NCBI RefSeq assembly: GCF_004342665.1
Contig: NZ_SMBY01000001.1
Location: 596,950-660,949 of the forward strand
Direction: 5' to 3'
Source: Samsonia erythrinae
Lineage (GTDB): Bacteria; Pseudomonadota; Gammaproteobacteria; Enterobacterales; Enterobacteriaceae
Length of the DNA stretch: 64,000 nt
The notes beneath the pieces are model-generated. The model saw nothing but the letters and a program-made list of their open reading frames with translations, made no database searches and was not told where the DNA came from. Every line of letters begins with the position of its first letter. The stretch's first letter is position 1. A program made the translations under genes and the position numbers. Shown one piece after another: positions 1 through 9,344 of this stretch.

Positions 1-386
1 TAAACCGCTGACGAGTAGTTACCTTTACGTTTCGCTGGGTCGCGGAACTGCGGCATGATCTGCTCTAGATTCTTAGACTGATAGGGTTCCAGCAGATCCA
101 TTTCGCCCGCCTGAGATTGCGGATCCAGCGTACCGCCGTACCAGACATCGGCCTGCGGATTTTTCTTCTCCGCGTCGACTTTTGCCAGCGTGCTGCCGGA
201 ACCGTTGCGGATAAAGGAGGTTTTCACGTTGTATTTTTCACCGAAGGCTTTGGCTTCTTCCTCACAGAAGGCATTGGTGGCGCTACAGTAAATGACGAGA
301 CGACCTTCAGCGCGCGCGGTGGTGGTGGTCACTGCGGCAACGGTCAGTCCAGCGGCGATGAGGGTCGTTAAGGTATTCAATTTCAT
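1..386 (-). CDS. AfuA-like periplasmic sugar-phosphate/iron-type ABC binding protein (N-terminal part)
   Basis: Only the first 128 codons lie in the window; the gene continues beyond base 1. The product starts with a signal peptide (lysine near the N-terminus, a hydrophobic stretch, then TARAE), followed by LVIYCSATNAFCEEEAKAF and a segment ending in ADVWYGGTLD. That is the opening fold of the FbpA/AfuA group of class II periplasmic binding proteins. The ATG at 386 is preceded by AAGGAA at a good distance. The gene lies downstream of uhpCBA on the same strand. From knowledge of the family, AfuABC was first called an iron importer and later shown to carry hexose phosphates. The adjacent Uhp-type sensor genes make sugar phosphate the likelier ligand here. 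That is inference, because most of the ligand pocket is outside the window. Confidence 0.8.
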   Translation of the reverse strand, partial: MKLNTLTTLIAAGLTVAAVTTTTARAEGRLVIYCSATNAFCEEEAKAFGEKYNVKTSFIRNGSGSTLAKVDAEKKNPQADVWYGGTLDPQSQAGEMDLLEPYQSKNLEQIMPQFRDPAKRKGNYSSAV

Positions 387-406
387 GATGTTTTCCTTAG
401 TATATT

Positions 407-668
<262 letters not shown>

Positions 669-687
669 GAGTTATCGATTGTTATCG

Positions 688-2013
688 CTATGGTGATGTC
701 TTCAAACGTTCCCGGCGGTTGACGCCTGCCATCAGCAGCGGCATCAATAACAGTCCGATGCAGGCTGAAGCCAACGCCAGAAGAGTAAAAAATCCCGACC
801 ATCCGTAGTGTTGCAGCACCTGTGCCAGCGGCCAGCCCGCCAACGCCGCCCCCAGATAGGCAAACAACGCCAGAAAACCTGTCACCGTGGCGGCGGCATC
901 CTTATGGCTGTATTCCGTCGCAGCCAGACCAATCAACATCTGTGGCCCAAAAACAAAAAAACCGATACTGAAAAAACAGGCCGCGAGCAGCGAATAGTGG
1001 TGGATCGGCGCCAGCCACAGCGCGGTCATGGTTAAAAACAACCCGAGGGCAAACAGTAAAATCATCGGCGCGCGCTGGCCGCGAAACAGCAGGTCCGAGC
1101 CCCAGCCGGCAAACAGCGCTCCCAGCAATCCCCCCAGTTCAAACAGCGACAGCGTGGCGTTCGCGCTGAGCAGGTTGAAGCCGTGGCTCTCCGACAGCCA
1201 GATGTTCCCCCAGTCATTCAGTGCGATACGGATCAGGTACACCAGAATGTAGGAGAACCCGAGCAGCCAGAGGGTGCGGTTACGCAGAATCGCATCGCGC
1301 AGAATCTGACGCATCGGCATCGGCGGACTCTGCTGCTCCTGACGAATCTCCAGCGCATCGCGTCGCCACTGCCCGACGCTTGGCAACCCCTGTTGTTGCG
1401 GTTTGTCGCACAGTTGCCGGCACAGCCACAGCCCGATAACAATGCCGATAATGCCCGGTACCAGCAGCGCCGCCTGCCATCCCCATTCGGAGGCCAGATA
1501 GCCCGCGAGCAGCGGGACCGCTGCGCCGCCGATATTGATCGACGTATTCCAGCATCCCCACCAGAGGCCGCGCTCATTGCGCGAATACCAACTGCTCAGC
1601 AGTCTGGCGCAGGGGGGCCACCCCCAGCCCTGAAAGAACCCGTTCAGCGCCCAGACAATCAGCAACCCCGTGAGCGACTGGCAGTATATGAACAGAATGT
1701 TCAGCAAGCCGGTTATCATCAGCCCGACGCCCATAAACCAACGCACCTGACTGCGATCGCACACCATGCCGGAAATAAACTTGGATGCGCCGTAACAGAG
1801 GTAAAACAGCGTCCCCAACAGACCGATATCGCCTTTACTTAATCCCAACTCCAACTGCATCACCGGCATCACGAAGTTGACGCTTTTGCGCGTCAGGTAA
1901 AACGTGGCGTAGCCGATGACCATGGAAATCAGCAGCCGAGGCCGCCAGTAGCGATAGCGCTGGCTGATTTGTGTGGGTGAAAGCTGTCCCGTTGGAAACA
2001 TGGGTGCCTGCAT
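688..2013 (-). CDS. uhpC: UhpC-like hexose-phosphate sensor/transporter (MFS, OPA family)
   Basis: A 441-residue protein with about 12 membrane segments, of the organophosphate:phosphate antiporter family. It has the family segments YLTRKSVNFVMP near the first helix and LNGFFQGWGWPPCARLL in mid-N-half. In E. coli UhpC binds external glucose-6-phosphate and activates the kinase UhpB instead of acting mainly as a carrier. The location next to uhpB and uhpA supports the sensor role. The ATG at 2013 is chosen over an upstream one because GGAG sits 7 bases before it and the length then matches E. coli UhpC (439). It is transcribed after uhpB with an 89-base gap. A true UhpT-type transporter cannot be excluded from sequence alone. 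Confidence 0.87.
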   Translation of the reverse strand: MQAPMFPTGQLSPTQISQRYRYWRPRLLISMVIGYATFYLTRKSVNFVMPVMQLELGLSKGDIGLLGTLFYLCYGASKFISGMVCDRSQVRWFMGVGLMITGLLNILFIYCQSLTGLLIVWALNGFFQGWGWPPCARLLSSWYSRNERGLWWGCWNTSINIGGAAVPLLAGYLASEWGWQAALLVPGIIGIVIGLWLCRQLCDKPQQQGLPSVGQWRRDALEIRQEQQSPPMPMRQILRDAILRNRTLWLLGFSYILVYLIRIALNDWGNIWLSESHGFNLLSANATLSLFELGGLLGALFAGWGSDLLFRGQRAPMILLFALGLFLTMTALWLAPIHHYSLLAACFFSIGFFVFGPQMLIGLAATEYSHKDAAATVTGFLALFAYLGAALAGWPLAQVLQHYGWSGFFTLLALASACIGLLLMPLLMAGVNRRERLKTSP

Positions 2014-2102
2014 GGGATTCTCCGTCGCGTTAAGAGAAGAATAGGGGGAGGCCGGGCAAAAAGGATGAGACAAGGTTTTAGGCGACTAGGAATAATTCTT
2101 AG

Positions 2103-3680
2103 CTAATCGTCTTTTTGTTTAAATTTTGTGGGCAGGTTAACAATGATGTGCGTTCCGCGCGGCGCATCGTCGTCTGCACGGGTGGCGGCCTTCACCAGCC
2201 AGTGACCGCCCAACGCCTGTACGCGCTCCTCAATGCCCCGCAGGCCGAAACCGCCGCCTGCCGGATTGTCTCTGTCTTTTTGCGCAATGCCGATGCCGTT
2301 ATCAATGACCTCAAGCGTAATCAGGTCATCCTGTTGGGAAAGACGAACGGTGATCTGCGTGGCGCTGGCGTGTTTGTTGATATTGTTCAGCAACTCCTGC
2401 ACCAGTCGATACAGAGTGAAAATCACCACGTCATCCTGAGGCGGTGTGGGAAGTTGATAATCCAGTTGGAACTGGATACCGCGCGCGGTGAAAGCGAATT
2501 CACCCGCCAGATGATGCAGCGCTTTGTCCAACTCCATTTCATTGAGTACCGGCGGACGCAACTGGCGCAGGAGCTGGCGGGTGGTGTGATGGATGCGCCG
2601 CGACAGCTCGCTGATTTGTCCGGCGGCCTGCTGCGCCGCATCGGTGGGCGCGCTGTGTTTCACCAGCATTGCCTGAATCTGAATGGCGGTAATGTTTTGA
2701 CCGATATCATCGTGCAGTTCGCGCGCGATATCTTTGCGCACGGCCTCTTCGGTATGGATGATGCGTGCCATAAGTCGCCGCCGGGTTTTGAGCTCCTGCT
2801 CTAACTGCTGACGATAGCGCTGGAGCCGTTGCGCCAGCTGTTGCTGGCGGCTGATGGCGATCCCCAGTCCGATGCCGAGCAGCGCCTGTGTAGAGATAAA
2901 CAGCTCCAGTTCGCGCAGATCGTTGAACGCGCCGTTTACCTGGCGGGTAGCGGTGATCATCAGGCTGCCGAGCACGGCGGAAAGCACACCGCCTTGCCAG
3001 CCGAATTTATACGCCATCACCACGTTGGGCAAAAAAACGAAGATCAGCAGCAGGCGCTCCATCTCGGGTGTGAACGCCATTTGCAGGCAAACACCGATGG
3101 AAAAAAACAGCGAACACCAGATCAGCAGAGAGGTACGCAGCGGCGGATCGGGGATCGCCTGCGCCAGCAAGGTCTGTAAGTGCTGCTGCTTGATGTATTC
3201 GTACAACAGATAAATGAACGGGATCAGCAGGACGCCGCCGGTGAAGGTGGCCAGCAGCGTCTGCGTTATCGGCGAGGGTAGCCAGGGGCCGATGGCGATA
3301 CCGTGCAGAATCGTGTTGAGCGTCAGCGTTGCCAGCAACAAAATGAGCCGTTGCCAATAAAGCGTATAACGATGCCAGATTTTATGGGCGGCGATGGCCG
3401 GTATCAGGCTGAGGAACGGGGAAATCAGCAGCAGCGAGCGCGTCATAAGCTGCTCGCTGATAAGCCAGCTCTGGAGGGCGATCTCCGCAAGCAATAACGT
3501 CGGCCAGTATTTGCGCGGCAGCAAAATCATCAACGCCAACCGCAGCCCCTGCGGCAACAGCAGCGTCGCATGCTGACCGTTGTTGCTCAAGTAGAAACTG
3601 ATGGTCCACAGCGCCAGCCAGGTCAGGCTGTAGAAAAAGGCCAGAAACAGCGTCATGCCGATAGCGTGCAGCCGTCGCAT
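2103..3680 (-). CDS. uhpB: Sensor histidine kinase UhpB
   Basis: A 525-residue membrane kinase. Residues 1-280 are strongly hydrophobic and match the MASE1 sensor region. A coiled linker (about 280-310) follows, then the HisKA_3 dimerisation helix with RELHDDIGQNITAI, where His323 is the phosphorylation site. The C-terminal HATPase domain shows the N box (LVQELLNNINKHA) and the G boxes DNGIGI and GFGLRGIEERV. In E. coli UhpB partners UhpC in the membrane and phosphorylates UhpA. The gene starts 3 bases after the uhpA stop, so the two are translationally linked. The family is clear; the signal it senses is inferred from UhpC next door. Confidence 0.93.
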   Translation of the reverse strand: MRRLHAIGMTLFLAFFYSLTWLALWTISFYLSNNGQHATLLLPQGLRLALMILLPRKYWPTLLLAEIALQSWLISEQLMTRSLLLISPFLSLIPAIAAHKIWHRYTLYWQRLILLLATLTLNTILHGIAIGPWLPSPITQTLLATFTGGVLLIPFIYLLYEYIKQQHLQTLLAQAIPDPPLRTSLLIWCSLFFSIGVCLQMAFTPEMERLLLIFVFLPNVVMAYKFGWQGGVLSAVLGSLMITATRQVNGAFNDLRELELFISTQALLGIGLGIAISRQQQLAQRLQRYRQQLEQELKTRRRLMARIIHTEEAVRKDIARELHDDIGQNITAIQIQAMLVKHSAPTDAAQQAAGQISELSRRIHHTTRQLLRQLRPPVLNEMELDKALHHLAGEFAFTARGIQFQLDYQLPTPPQDDVVIFTLYRLVQELLNNINKHASATQITVRLSQQDDLITLEVIDNGIGIAQKDRDNPAGGGFGLRGIEERVQALGGHWLVKAATRADDDAPRGTHIIVNLPTKFKQKDD

Positions 3681-3683
3681 GTG

Positions 3684-4313
3684 CTATTGCCCCGTCAGCA
3701 GTTGGTGTTGCAGCGCGAAATGCACCAGCTCTACTGTGGATTCGCACTGCAATTTACTGAGAATATTCGCGCGGTGGACGTGAACGGTTTTATGGCTGAG
3801 ATCAAGCTGTTCAGCGATGCTTTTCACACTCATTCCGTTGATCAACAGGCTGAAAATTTCCCGCTCGCGTGGCGTCAGCGCCAGCAGCGCCTTGGGCGGC
3901 TGCTGTTGATTGCGGATGGCGTGCAGCGCGTCGGCACACAGGTAAAGCCCCCCGCTGCTGACCACGCGAACCGCTTGCACTAACTCTTCCGGGCCACAGC
4001 GTTTCGTGAGATACCCGCCAGCGCCTGCATCCAGCGCGCTTTGTACAAATGCGGTGGTGTCATAGATGCTCAGAATAATGGCGCGAAAATCGGGACGCTG
4101 CTGGCGCAGACGGGTTAATAAGGACAGCCCGCTTTCGTCCGGCATGGCGATATCAATCACGGCAACGTCAATGGGCTGTTTGAGTAAATGTGACCACGCC
4201 TGCGTCGCCGTGGCATATTGCCCAACGACCTGAATGTCGTTTTCTAATGCCAGAAGCTGTGCAAAGCCAGACCGTACAACGATGTGATCGTCAACTAAAG
4301 CCACATTAATCAT
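3684..4313 (-). CDS. uhpA: Response regulator UhpA (NarL/FixJ family)
   Basis: A 209-residue two-component regulator. The receiver domain has the acidic pair at residues 8-9, the phospho-acceptor Asp54 (AVIDIAMPDESG) and the Lys of LTKRCGPEEL. The C-terminal LuxR-type helix-turn-helix includes LTPREREIFSLL and LDLSHKTVHVHRANILSKL. Asp54 is the phosphorylation site in E. coli UhpA as well. The start MINVALVDDH matches the E. coli N-terminus (MITVALIDDH), so it is preferred to an ATG 27 bases upstream; neither has a strong ribosome site. Phosphorylated UhpA activates sugar-phosphate uptake genes. Here the candidate target is the afu-type operon, because no uhpT is visible beside it. Confidence 0.92.
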   Translation of the reverse strand: MINVALVDDHIVVRSGFAQLLALENDIQVVGQYATATQAWSHLLKQPIDVAVIDIAMPDESGLSLLTRLRQQRPDFRAIILSIYDTTAFVQSALDAGAGGYLTKRCGPEELVQAVRVVSSGGLYLCADALHAIRNQQQPPKALLALTPREREIFSLLINGMSVKSIAEQLDLSHKTVHVHRANILSKLQCESTVELVHFALQHQLLTGQ

Positions 4314-4543
4314 GGTTTCGCCGTGTGAATCCAATGTCATTAAAGTGTCATCATGAGCGGGAATCGTGGGGCGAGCAACAGCAGATAAGTAAAATGGAAT
4401 CGGCTTAACAATATACCGTTATATTTATTGATCACAGGGGGAATTGCATATTGATAGAACGCGGAGTTATTGGACTCGATGAATCGAGAGACATACTGTT
4501 TTTTTCTTAATCGATATATTCACGATATCAGAGAATCAGAGTG

Positions 4544-5356
4544 ATGAAGAAATGGCGTATAGCGCTGGTGGCGGGAATGGTTACGGCGACGATGGCGTTG
4601 ACCGCGTGCGATAACACAGATCATTCTGCCAACCGCATTAAAGTCGGTGTGATTAACGGCGCGGAGCAGGATGTCGCCGACGTTGCGAAGAAAGTGGCAA
4701 AAGAAAAATATGGTCTGGATGTTGAGCTGGTTGGCTTTAGCGGTTCGCTATTGCCGAACGAGGCGACGGATAAAAGCGAACTGGACGCGAACGTATTTCA
4801 GCATCGTCCTTTTCTGGAACAGCAAAATCGCGAACACGGTTACAAGCTGGTGGCGGTAGGAAATACTTTCGTTTTCCCGATGGCGGGTTATTCGAAAAAG
4901 ATAAAAAATATCAGCGAACTGAAAGAGGGCGACACGGTTGCGATTCCTTTCGATCCCACCAATCTGGGACGCGCGCTATTATTGCTGGAAAAAACCGGAT
5001 TAATCACCCTGAAACCCGGGACGGGTTTATTACCGACGGTGCTGGATATCACCACTAATCCGCACAACCTGCGTATTATCGAAGTCGAAGGCGCGCAATT
5101 ACCGCGTTTGTTAGACGATCCGAAAGTGACCGTAGCGGTTATTAGCACGACATATATTCAGCAAACGGGCCTAACGCCAACGCATGACGGTATTTTTATT
5201 GAAGATAAAGAATCCCCCTATGTGAATATCATTGTGACCCGCGAAGAGAATAAAGACGCGGAGAATGTGAAAAAATTCATCAAATCCTATCAGTCTGACG
5301 AGGTTGAACAGGCGGCTGATCGTATTTTTAATGGCGGTGCGGTGAAAGGATGGTAG
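4544..5356 (+). CDS. nlpA: Inner-membrane lipoprotein NlpA (MetQ/NlpA family)
   Basis: A 270-residue lipoprotein with a positively charged N-terminus and the lipobox LTAC. The mature part is nearly the E. coli NlpA sequence, for example IKVGVINGAEQDVADVAKKV, ELVGFSGSLLPNEAT, NVFQHRPFLEQ and ISTTYIQQTGL. The family binds methionine or related ligands for MetNI-type importers. NlpA itself is a lone inner-membrane lipoprotein, and no ABC partner genes are adjacent here. A GTG lies immediately upstream; the ATG at 4544 is chosen as the more usual start. The gene stands alone and ends in a strong hairpin terminator. Confidence 0.9.
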   Translation: MKKWRIALVAGMVTATMALTACDNTDHSANRIKVGVINGAEQDVADVAKKVAKEKYGLDVELVGFSGSLLPNEATDKSELDANVFQHRPFLEQQNREHGYKLVAVGNTFVFPMAGYSKKIKNISELKEGDTVAIPFDPTNLGRALLLLEKTGLITLKPGTGLLPTVLDITTNPHNLRIIEVEGAQLPRLLDDPKVTVAVISTTYIQQTGLTPTHDGIFIEDKESPYVNIIVTREENKDAENVKKFIKSYQSDEVEQAADRIFNGGAVKGW

Positions 5357-5436
5357 TAATAGTAATTTGATGGCTATGTAGCTGCCGTGGCGAGTAAATC
5401 GCCTGCGGCTAAATGGACGGCTGAGTCTACCTTTCT

Positions 5437-5476
5437 ATGCCACTCGGCGAATAGGTAATGCCGAGTGGCATCTTTA
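5437..5476. terminator. Terminator between nlpA and the racemase-family gene
   Basis: A perfect 12-bp stem (ATGCCACTCGGC at 5437-5448, GCCGAGTGGCAT at 5460-5471) with an 11-base loop is followed by CTTTATT. It sits 80 bases after nlpA and before the end of the convergent gene, so it may serve both directions. Confidence 0.75.
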
Positions 5477-5508
5477 TTGAAATATATTCATTGAAACGTT
5501 AAGCGTAC

Positions 5509-6225
5509 TTAAGCGGCGATAGGTTTTTTCGGACTGTGCGTAAAATACCATTCGACCGTTTTCTTAATTAACGCTTCCGTCGCATCAATATAGTGCTGCG
5601 GCGAGGTTTTCGCTTCTTTTTCCAGAATCAGGGGGAGCTCGGTGCAACCCAAAATAATTTTTGTTACGCCCGCTTGCAACAGACGATCTTTTACCGGTGA
5701 TAATAAGCGATGGGCTCCGGTTATATCACCGGATTTATAAGCGTAGATACTTTCCATTACCTGTTGTTGGTCCGCCTCATCCGGGATGTCGCAATGAATA
5801 TGATCCGCCGCTAAATTGTCCTGATATATTCTTGCCTTGACCGTTGCCGTTGTTGCTAATAAGCCGACGCGTGTCGTTTTTGCTTCCCGAATGGCCTGAC
5901 AGGTCACATCGATAATACTGATCATTTCCACACTGCACTGCTGTTTTAATTCATTAAACCAGTAATGCGCCGTATTGCACGGAATAATGATGCACTCAGC
6001 GCCTGCATTTTCGAGAATTTTCATGTATTGCAGCATTTTCTTCAGCGGTGATGCGCTGTGTTGAAGAATGCATTGCGTTCTGTCAGGGATATCAGGAATC
6101 GATACCGCAATCATCGGAATGTGATCCTGATCCCGGTACGCCGGCGTGTTTTTGATCAATTTTTGCATTGCATCAACGGTAGCGCCCGGCCCCATGCCGC
6201 CAAGAATTCCCACGAGACTGTTCAT
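5509..6225 (-). CDS. Aspartate/glutamate racemase-family protein
   Basis: A 238-residue, cofactor-independent racemase of the Asp/Glu/hydantoin family. Both catalytic cysteines are present: IIPCNTAHYWF in the N-terminal half and ILGCTELPLIL in the C-terminal half. The opening LVGILGGMGPGATVDAM is typical of the aspartate racemase/YgeA branch. Such enzymes invert the alpha carbon of acidic or other amino acids in the cytoplasm; the actual substrate cannot be read from sequence. It diverges from a HypT-like LysR gene, which may control it, and an amino-acid/dicarboxylate symporter lies just beyond. A second family member occurs at 34079-34795. Confidence 0.88.
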   Translation of the reverse strand: MNSLVGILGGMGPGATVDAMQKLIKNTPAYRDQDHIPMIAVSIPDIPDRTQCILQHSASPLKKMLQYMKILENAGAECIIIPCNTAHYWFNELKQQCSVEMISIIDVTCQAIREAKTTRVGLLATTATVKARIYQDNLAADHIHCDIPDEADQQQVMESIYAYKSGDITGAHRLLSPVKDRLLQAGVTKIILGCTELPLILEKEAKTSPQHYIDATEALIKKTVEWYFTHSPKKPIAA

Positions 6226-6428
6226 GCTGTTAACCCTGTAGCATTATGAAATTAAAAGAATAATCGCACACTACCGGGCAATGTGAATTGCTAAATTCCC
6301 ATCTGCTATGTATGATCTGCATAGCTACTGCCATCTCTATGCTTTTATTGGGTTTGTCGGGATGGCGTGATGCGGCTGCATGGGTGATGTAATAACGAAA
6401 CAGGGCGCTGAGCGTTTAGTGAGGAGTG

Positions 6429-7328
6429 ATGTTGAATAATATCGAAACCAAATGGCTCTATGATTTTATTGCGCTGGAAGAACACCGCAGTTTTACCCTC
6501 GCCGCTGAGAAACGGAATATTTCTCAGTCATCATTCAGCCGTCGAATTCAGGCGCTGGAAGCCGCCGTCGGGTTTGATATTTTCGACCGTAGCGCCCAGC
6601 CGCTGCAATTAACCGAACAAGGGCGTGTATTCCACGTTTATGTCCGTAATACGCTGGACGATCTGGAGTATCAGCTCAATAAGTTGCAGGGGGGAAATCA
6701 TTATAAAAATAAAATCACCATTGCGGCGGCACATTCGTTATCGGTATTTATCATGCCGGAGCTGTTAAAGGCTGTCCCGGAACCGCAGGAAAAGATTTTC
6801 TATGTTGAATCTATCGATGTGGATGAAGCGGTACTGAACTTAAAAGAAGGGCGTAGCGATTTCATTTTCTCGTTTTACAACGAGGAACTGATGGCGGAGC
6901 CCTTTATGCATGAAAAGATCCTGGAATCCCGGCTTTATCCGGTGTGCGCGTGTGACAGCAAGGGAAAGCCGCTGTTTGACGTGAGCGCGTCCTCCGTGCC
7001 GTTACTCAACTATACCGAAACCAGCTACATGGGTCGGCAGGTGAGTCGTTATCTGTCCGGCGTCGATAGCGATAAGTTTACCGTCAACTTCGTCTCTTCC
7101 ATGAGCGACTTGCTCAAACGTATGACGAAGAAAGGCTATGGGATCGCCTGGCTGCCGGACTACTCCATTCAGGAAGAGCTGAAAAACAAAGAGCTGACGA
7201 TCCTGAGTATGGAACATGCCGTGATCCGCATGGGGGTCTATCTGTATCGGCTTGATGCGCGGCTGAACATGGCTTCTGAAAAGTTCTGGCGCTATATGAA
7301 AGGGCTCTCATCGACGTCCGGCTTGTAA
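6429..7328 (+). CDS. LysR-family regulator, HypT (YjiE)-like
   Basis: A 299-residue LysR-type regulator. The N-terminal winged helix (about residues 1-65) includes IETKWLYDFIALEEHRSFT and SSFSRRIQALEAAVGFDIFD; the effector domain follows. The opening IETKWLYDF is a hallmark of E. coli HypT/YjiE, a hypochlorite-responsive regulator, and VSSMSDLLKRM and IAWLPDYSIQ also match that group. Some relatives instead control neighbouring amino-acid genes. It is transcribed divergently from the racemase-family gene with about 200 bases between, so autoregulation and control of the racemase are plausible. GAGGAG lies immediately before the start, slightly closer than ideal. Confidence 0.82.
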   Translation: MLNNIETKWLYDFIALEEHRSFTLAAEKRNISQSSFSRRIQALEAAVGFDIFDRSAQPLQLTEQGRVFHVYVRNTLDDLEYQLNKLQGGNHYKNKITIAAAHSLSVFIMPELLKAVPEPQEKIFYVESIDVDEAVLNLKEGRSDFIFSFYNEELMAEPFMHEKILESRLYPVCACDSKGKPLFDVSASSVPLLNYTETSYMGRQVSRYLSGVDSDKFTVNFVSSMSDLLKRMTKKGYGIAWLPDYSIQEELKNKELTILSMEHAVIRMGVYLYRLDARLNMASEKFWRYMKGLSSTSGL

Positions 7329-7380
7329 GCGTTGCAAGATGTGGGATGTACGACGGGGGGGATTGTACGACGAGGCAGAT

Positions 7381-7408
7381 AAAAAAATAGCGGCCCGCAG
7401 GCCGCTAT
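7381..7408 (-). terminator. Terminator of the symporter gene
   Basis: Read on the minus strand, a perfect 9-bp stem (ATAGCGGCC with GGCCGCTAT, 4-base loop) ends in seven consecutive T. It lies 16 bases after the symporter stop and between convergent genes. Confidence 0.85.
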
Positions 7409-7423
7409 GTGCATTGCCTCGCA

Positions 7424-8731
7424 TCAGCTATTGTGCGTGGCCTGCTGAGGTTCTTTATAGGCGACGACATCGTCGGCTACCTCTTCTTCATCATCATCGT
7501 GGATGTCCTTTTCCAGACTGGCCACCACGGCGGTAGAGATGCTGTTGCCGATGACGTTAGTGGCAGTGCGCCCCATGTCCAGGAACTGGTCGATACCGAT
7601 AATCAACAAGATACCCGCTTCCGGCAGGCTGAACATCGGTAGTGTTGCTGCCACCACGACGATAGAGGCACGCGCGACGCCCGCCATCCCTTTACTGGTG
7701 AGCATCAGCGTCAACAGAATCAGGATTTGCTGGGTGATGCTCAGATCGATATTGTAAGCCTGCGCGATGAACAGAATCGCAAAAGACTGATACATCATGG
7801 AGCCGTCAAGGTTGAACGAATAACCGAGCGGCAGCACAAAGCTGGTGACTTTTTTCGGCACGCCGAATTTGGCCAACGCTTCCATGGTTTTCGGGTAGGC
7901 GGATTCGCTGCTCGCGGTAGCGAACGCCAGTATGGTGGGTTCACGGATCAACTTCGCCAGCGTAACGATGGCTTTGCCCAGGAACAGGTAGCCAACCAGA
8001 AACAGCACGCCCCACAGCACGGCCAGACCGAGGTAGAACTCACCGATGAGTTTACCGAAGTCGTAAAGCAACCCCAGCCCTTGTGTCGCAATGGCGGAAG
8101 CGATTGCGGCAAAAACGGCAATAGGCGCCAGCGCCATCACATAGTCGGTCACGCGGAACATCACTTTGGTCAGCTCCTCGATCATCGCAATCATCGTGGT
8201 CGCGTGCTTGTTTTTGCCTTTTACATAGGCAAGCGCGGAACCGAAGAACAGGGAAAACACCAGAATTTGCAGGATTTCATTGTTCGCCATCGCTTCTGTG
8301 ATACTTTTCGGGAAGATATGGCTGATGAAGCTCTTAAGCGTAAACCCGTCGGTATTCAGGCCTGTCGCCACCTGCTGTGCCGGGATATCGAGATTCATGC
8401 CTGAACCCGGTTGGAACAGGTTCGCGAAGAGCATACCGATAAGCAGAGAAATGAACGATGCGCTGACAAACCAGATCATCGCTTTCATACCGATACGACC
8501 AACGGCCGAGGTGTTTCCGCCCATACTCGCCAAACCGGAAACCAGCGTAGCAAAGACTAACGGCGCGATGATCATCTTAATCAATCGCAGGAAGATATCG
8601 GTGACCATATTGAAATAAGACGCCACTTCCTTTGCCCGACCACCATCAAGGTATTGGTGGCACGCCCATCCGATTAATATCCCCAAGACGATAGCGAAAA
8701 CTATCTGTATAAGTAATTTCTGCCTTTGCAT
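7424..8731 (-). CDS. Dicarboxylate/amino-acid:cation symporter (DAACS family)
   Basis: A 435-residue glutamate/C4-dicarboxylate symporter homologue of the inner membrane. It has the serine-rich re-entrant loop (ATASSESAYPKTM), the GYSFNLDGSMMYQ motif and the second loop LMLTSKGMAGVA. The final motif DRFLDMGRTATNVIGN is represented by DQFLDMGRTATNVIGN. These contact substrate and sodium in characterised members. The start at 8731 is preceded by GAGG and gives the usual family length. Likely substrates are aspartate, glutamate or C4-dicarboxylates. Proximity to the racemase-family gene suggests an amino-acid role. It is a paralogue of gltP at 26236, but clearly diverged. Confidence 0.88.
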   Translation of the reverse strand: MQRQKLLIQIVFAIVLGILIGWACHQYLDGGRAKEVASYFNMVTDIFLRLIKMIIAPLVFATLVSGLASMGGNTSAVGRIGMKAMIWFVSASFISLLIGMLFANLFQPGSGMNLDIPAQQVATGLNTDGFTLKSFISHIFPKSITEAMANNEILQILVFSLFFGSALAYVKGKNKHATTMIAMIEELTKVMFRVTDYVMALAPIAVFAAIASAIATQGLGLLYDFGKLIGEFYLGLAVLWGVLFLVGYLFLGKAIVTLAKLIREPTILAFATASSESAYPKTMEALAKFGVPKKVTSFVLPLGYSFNLDGSMMYQSFAILFIAQAYNIDLSITQQILILLTLMLTSKGMAGVARASIVVVAATLPMFSLPEAGILLIIGIDQFLDMGRTATNVIGNSISTAVVASLEKDIHDDDEEEVADDVVAYKEPQQATHNS

Positions 8732-9344
8732 ATAAACCTCATGTTGATGAATTGATTCAGACAACACAATATTATTATTGTCGTACGATGGCCGATGCGT
8801 TTCCCGAAACGCACTCATCCTCGTCCTGATTTTTCATTGGGGTGTTGTGTCTGCTCGCCGATATTACAACGATTCTTGTGTTTTACATTTTTTTTCTGCG
8901 GAAGGTTATGTAATTGTGACCTTTATCATGCAAAACATGCATACTTTCATCGGGTTTAATGACAAACGGGGATATGTCAGTGGGACGCGCATCAAACGGA
9001 AATTGTTTAATAGTTTTTATTAAACAATAAGTTATGGTGTTTTTCTATGCGGATGGATGCCTGCGAAACGTGTTGGATTAGTATTACTAATGATCAGGGG
9101 CGGGATATCAATAAAACCTATTCCCCGCAGGTTAAAAGTCAGATAAAAATAATCAACGAAATGATGATAACCACTTTGTTTTTCATTTACATTATTTTTT
9201 AAATTATTTTAACTGAGACTTTGTTTGTTTATCTATGATATGTGGCATGTAAAAAGCGCAATTTTTAATCAACAGGTTGCGATTTGAAAGAACAGGGGCG
9301 TAATACGGTGATGAGGGTTATTTAAAACCGTATTGTTGATGATT
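8732..9344. other. Gene-free region upstream of the symporter
   Basis: No convincing coding sequence is seen in these 613 bases, which are AT-rich. They hold the symporter promoter region and a CRP-like site. An 8-bp inverted repeat (AATACGGT at 9302-9309, ACCGTATT at 9327-9334) lies just beyond the gntR stop. Confidence 0.6.
8915..8930 (-). promoter_or_regulatory. Possible CRP site before the symporter gene
   Basis: TGTGA, 6 bases, then TCATG resembles the CRP consensus TGTGA-N6-TCACA, with one good and one partial half. It lies about 190 bases before the symporter start. Catabolite control is common for such transporters, but the match is imperfect. Confidence 0.35.

Noticed and set aside
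1183-1842. Long plus-strand open frame (219 codons) opposite uhpC
   Set aside because: It is an antisense shadow of a well-supported gene; composition is Gln/Arg/Pro-rich without any family likeness.
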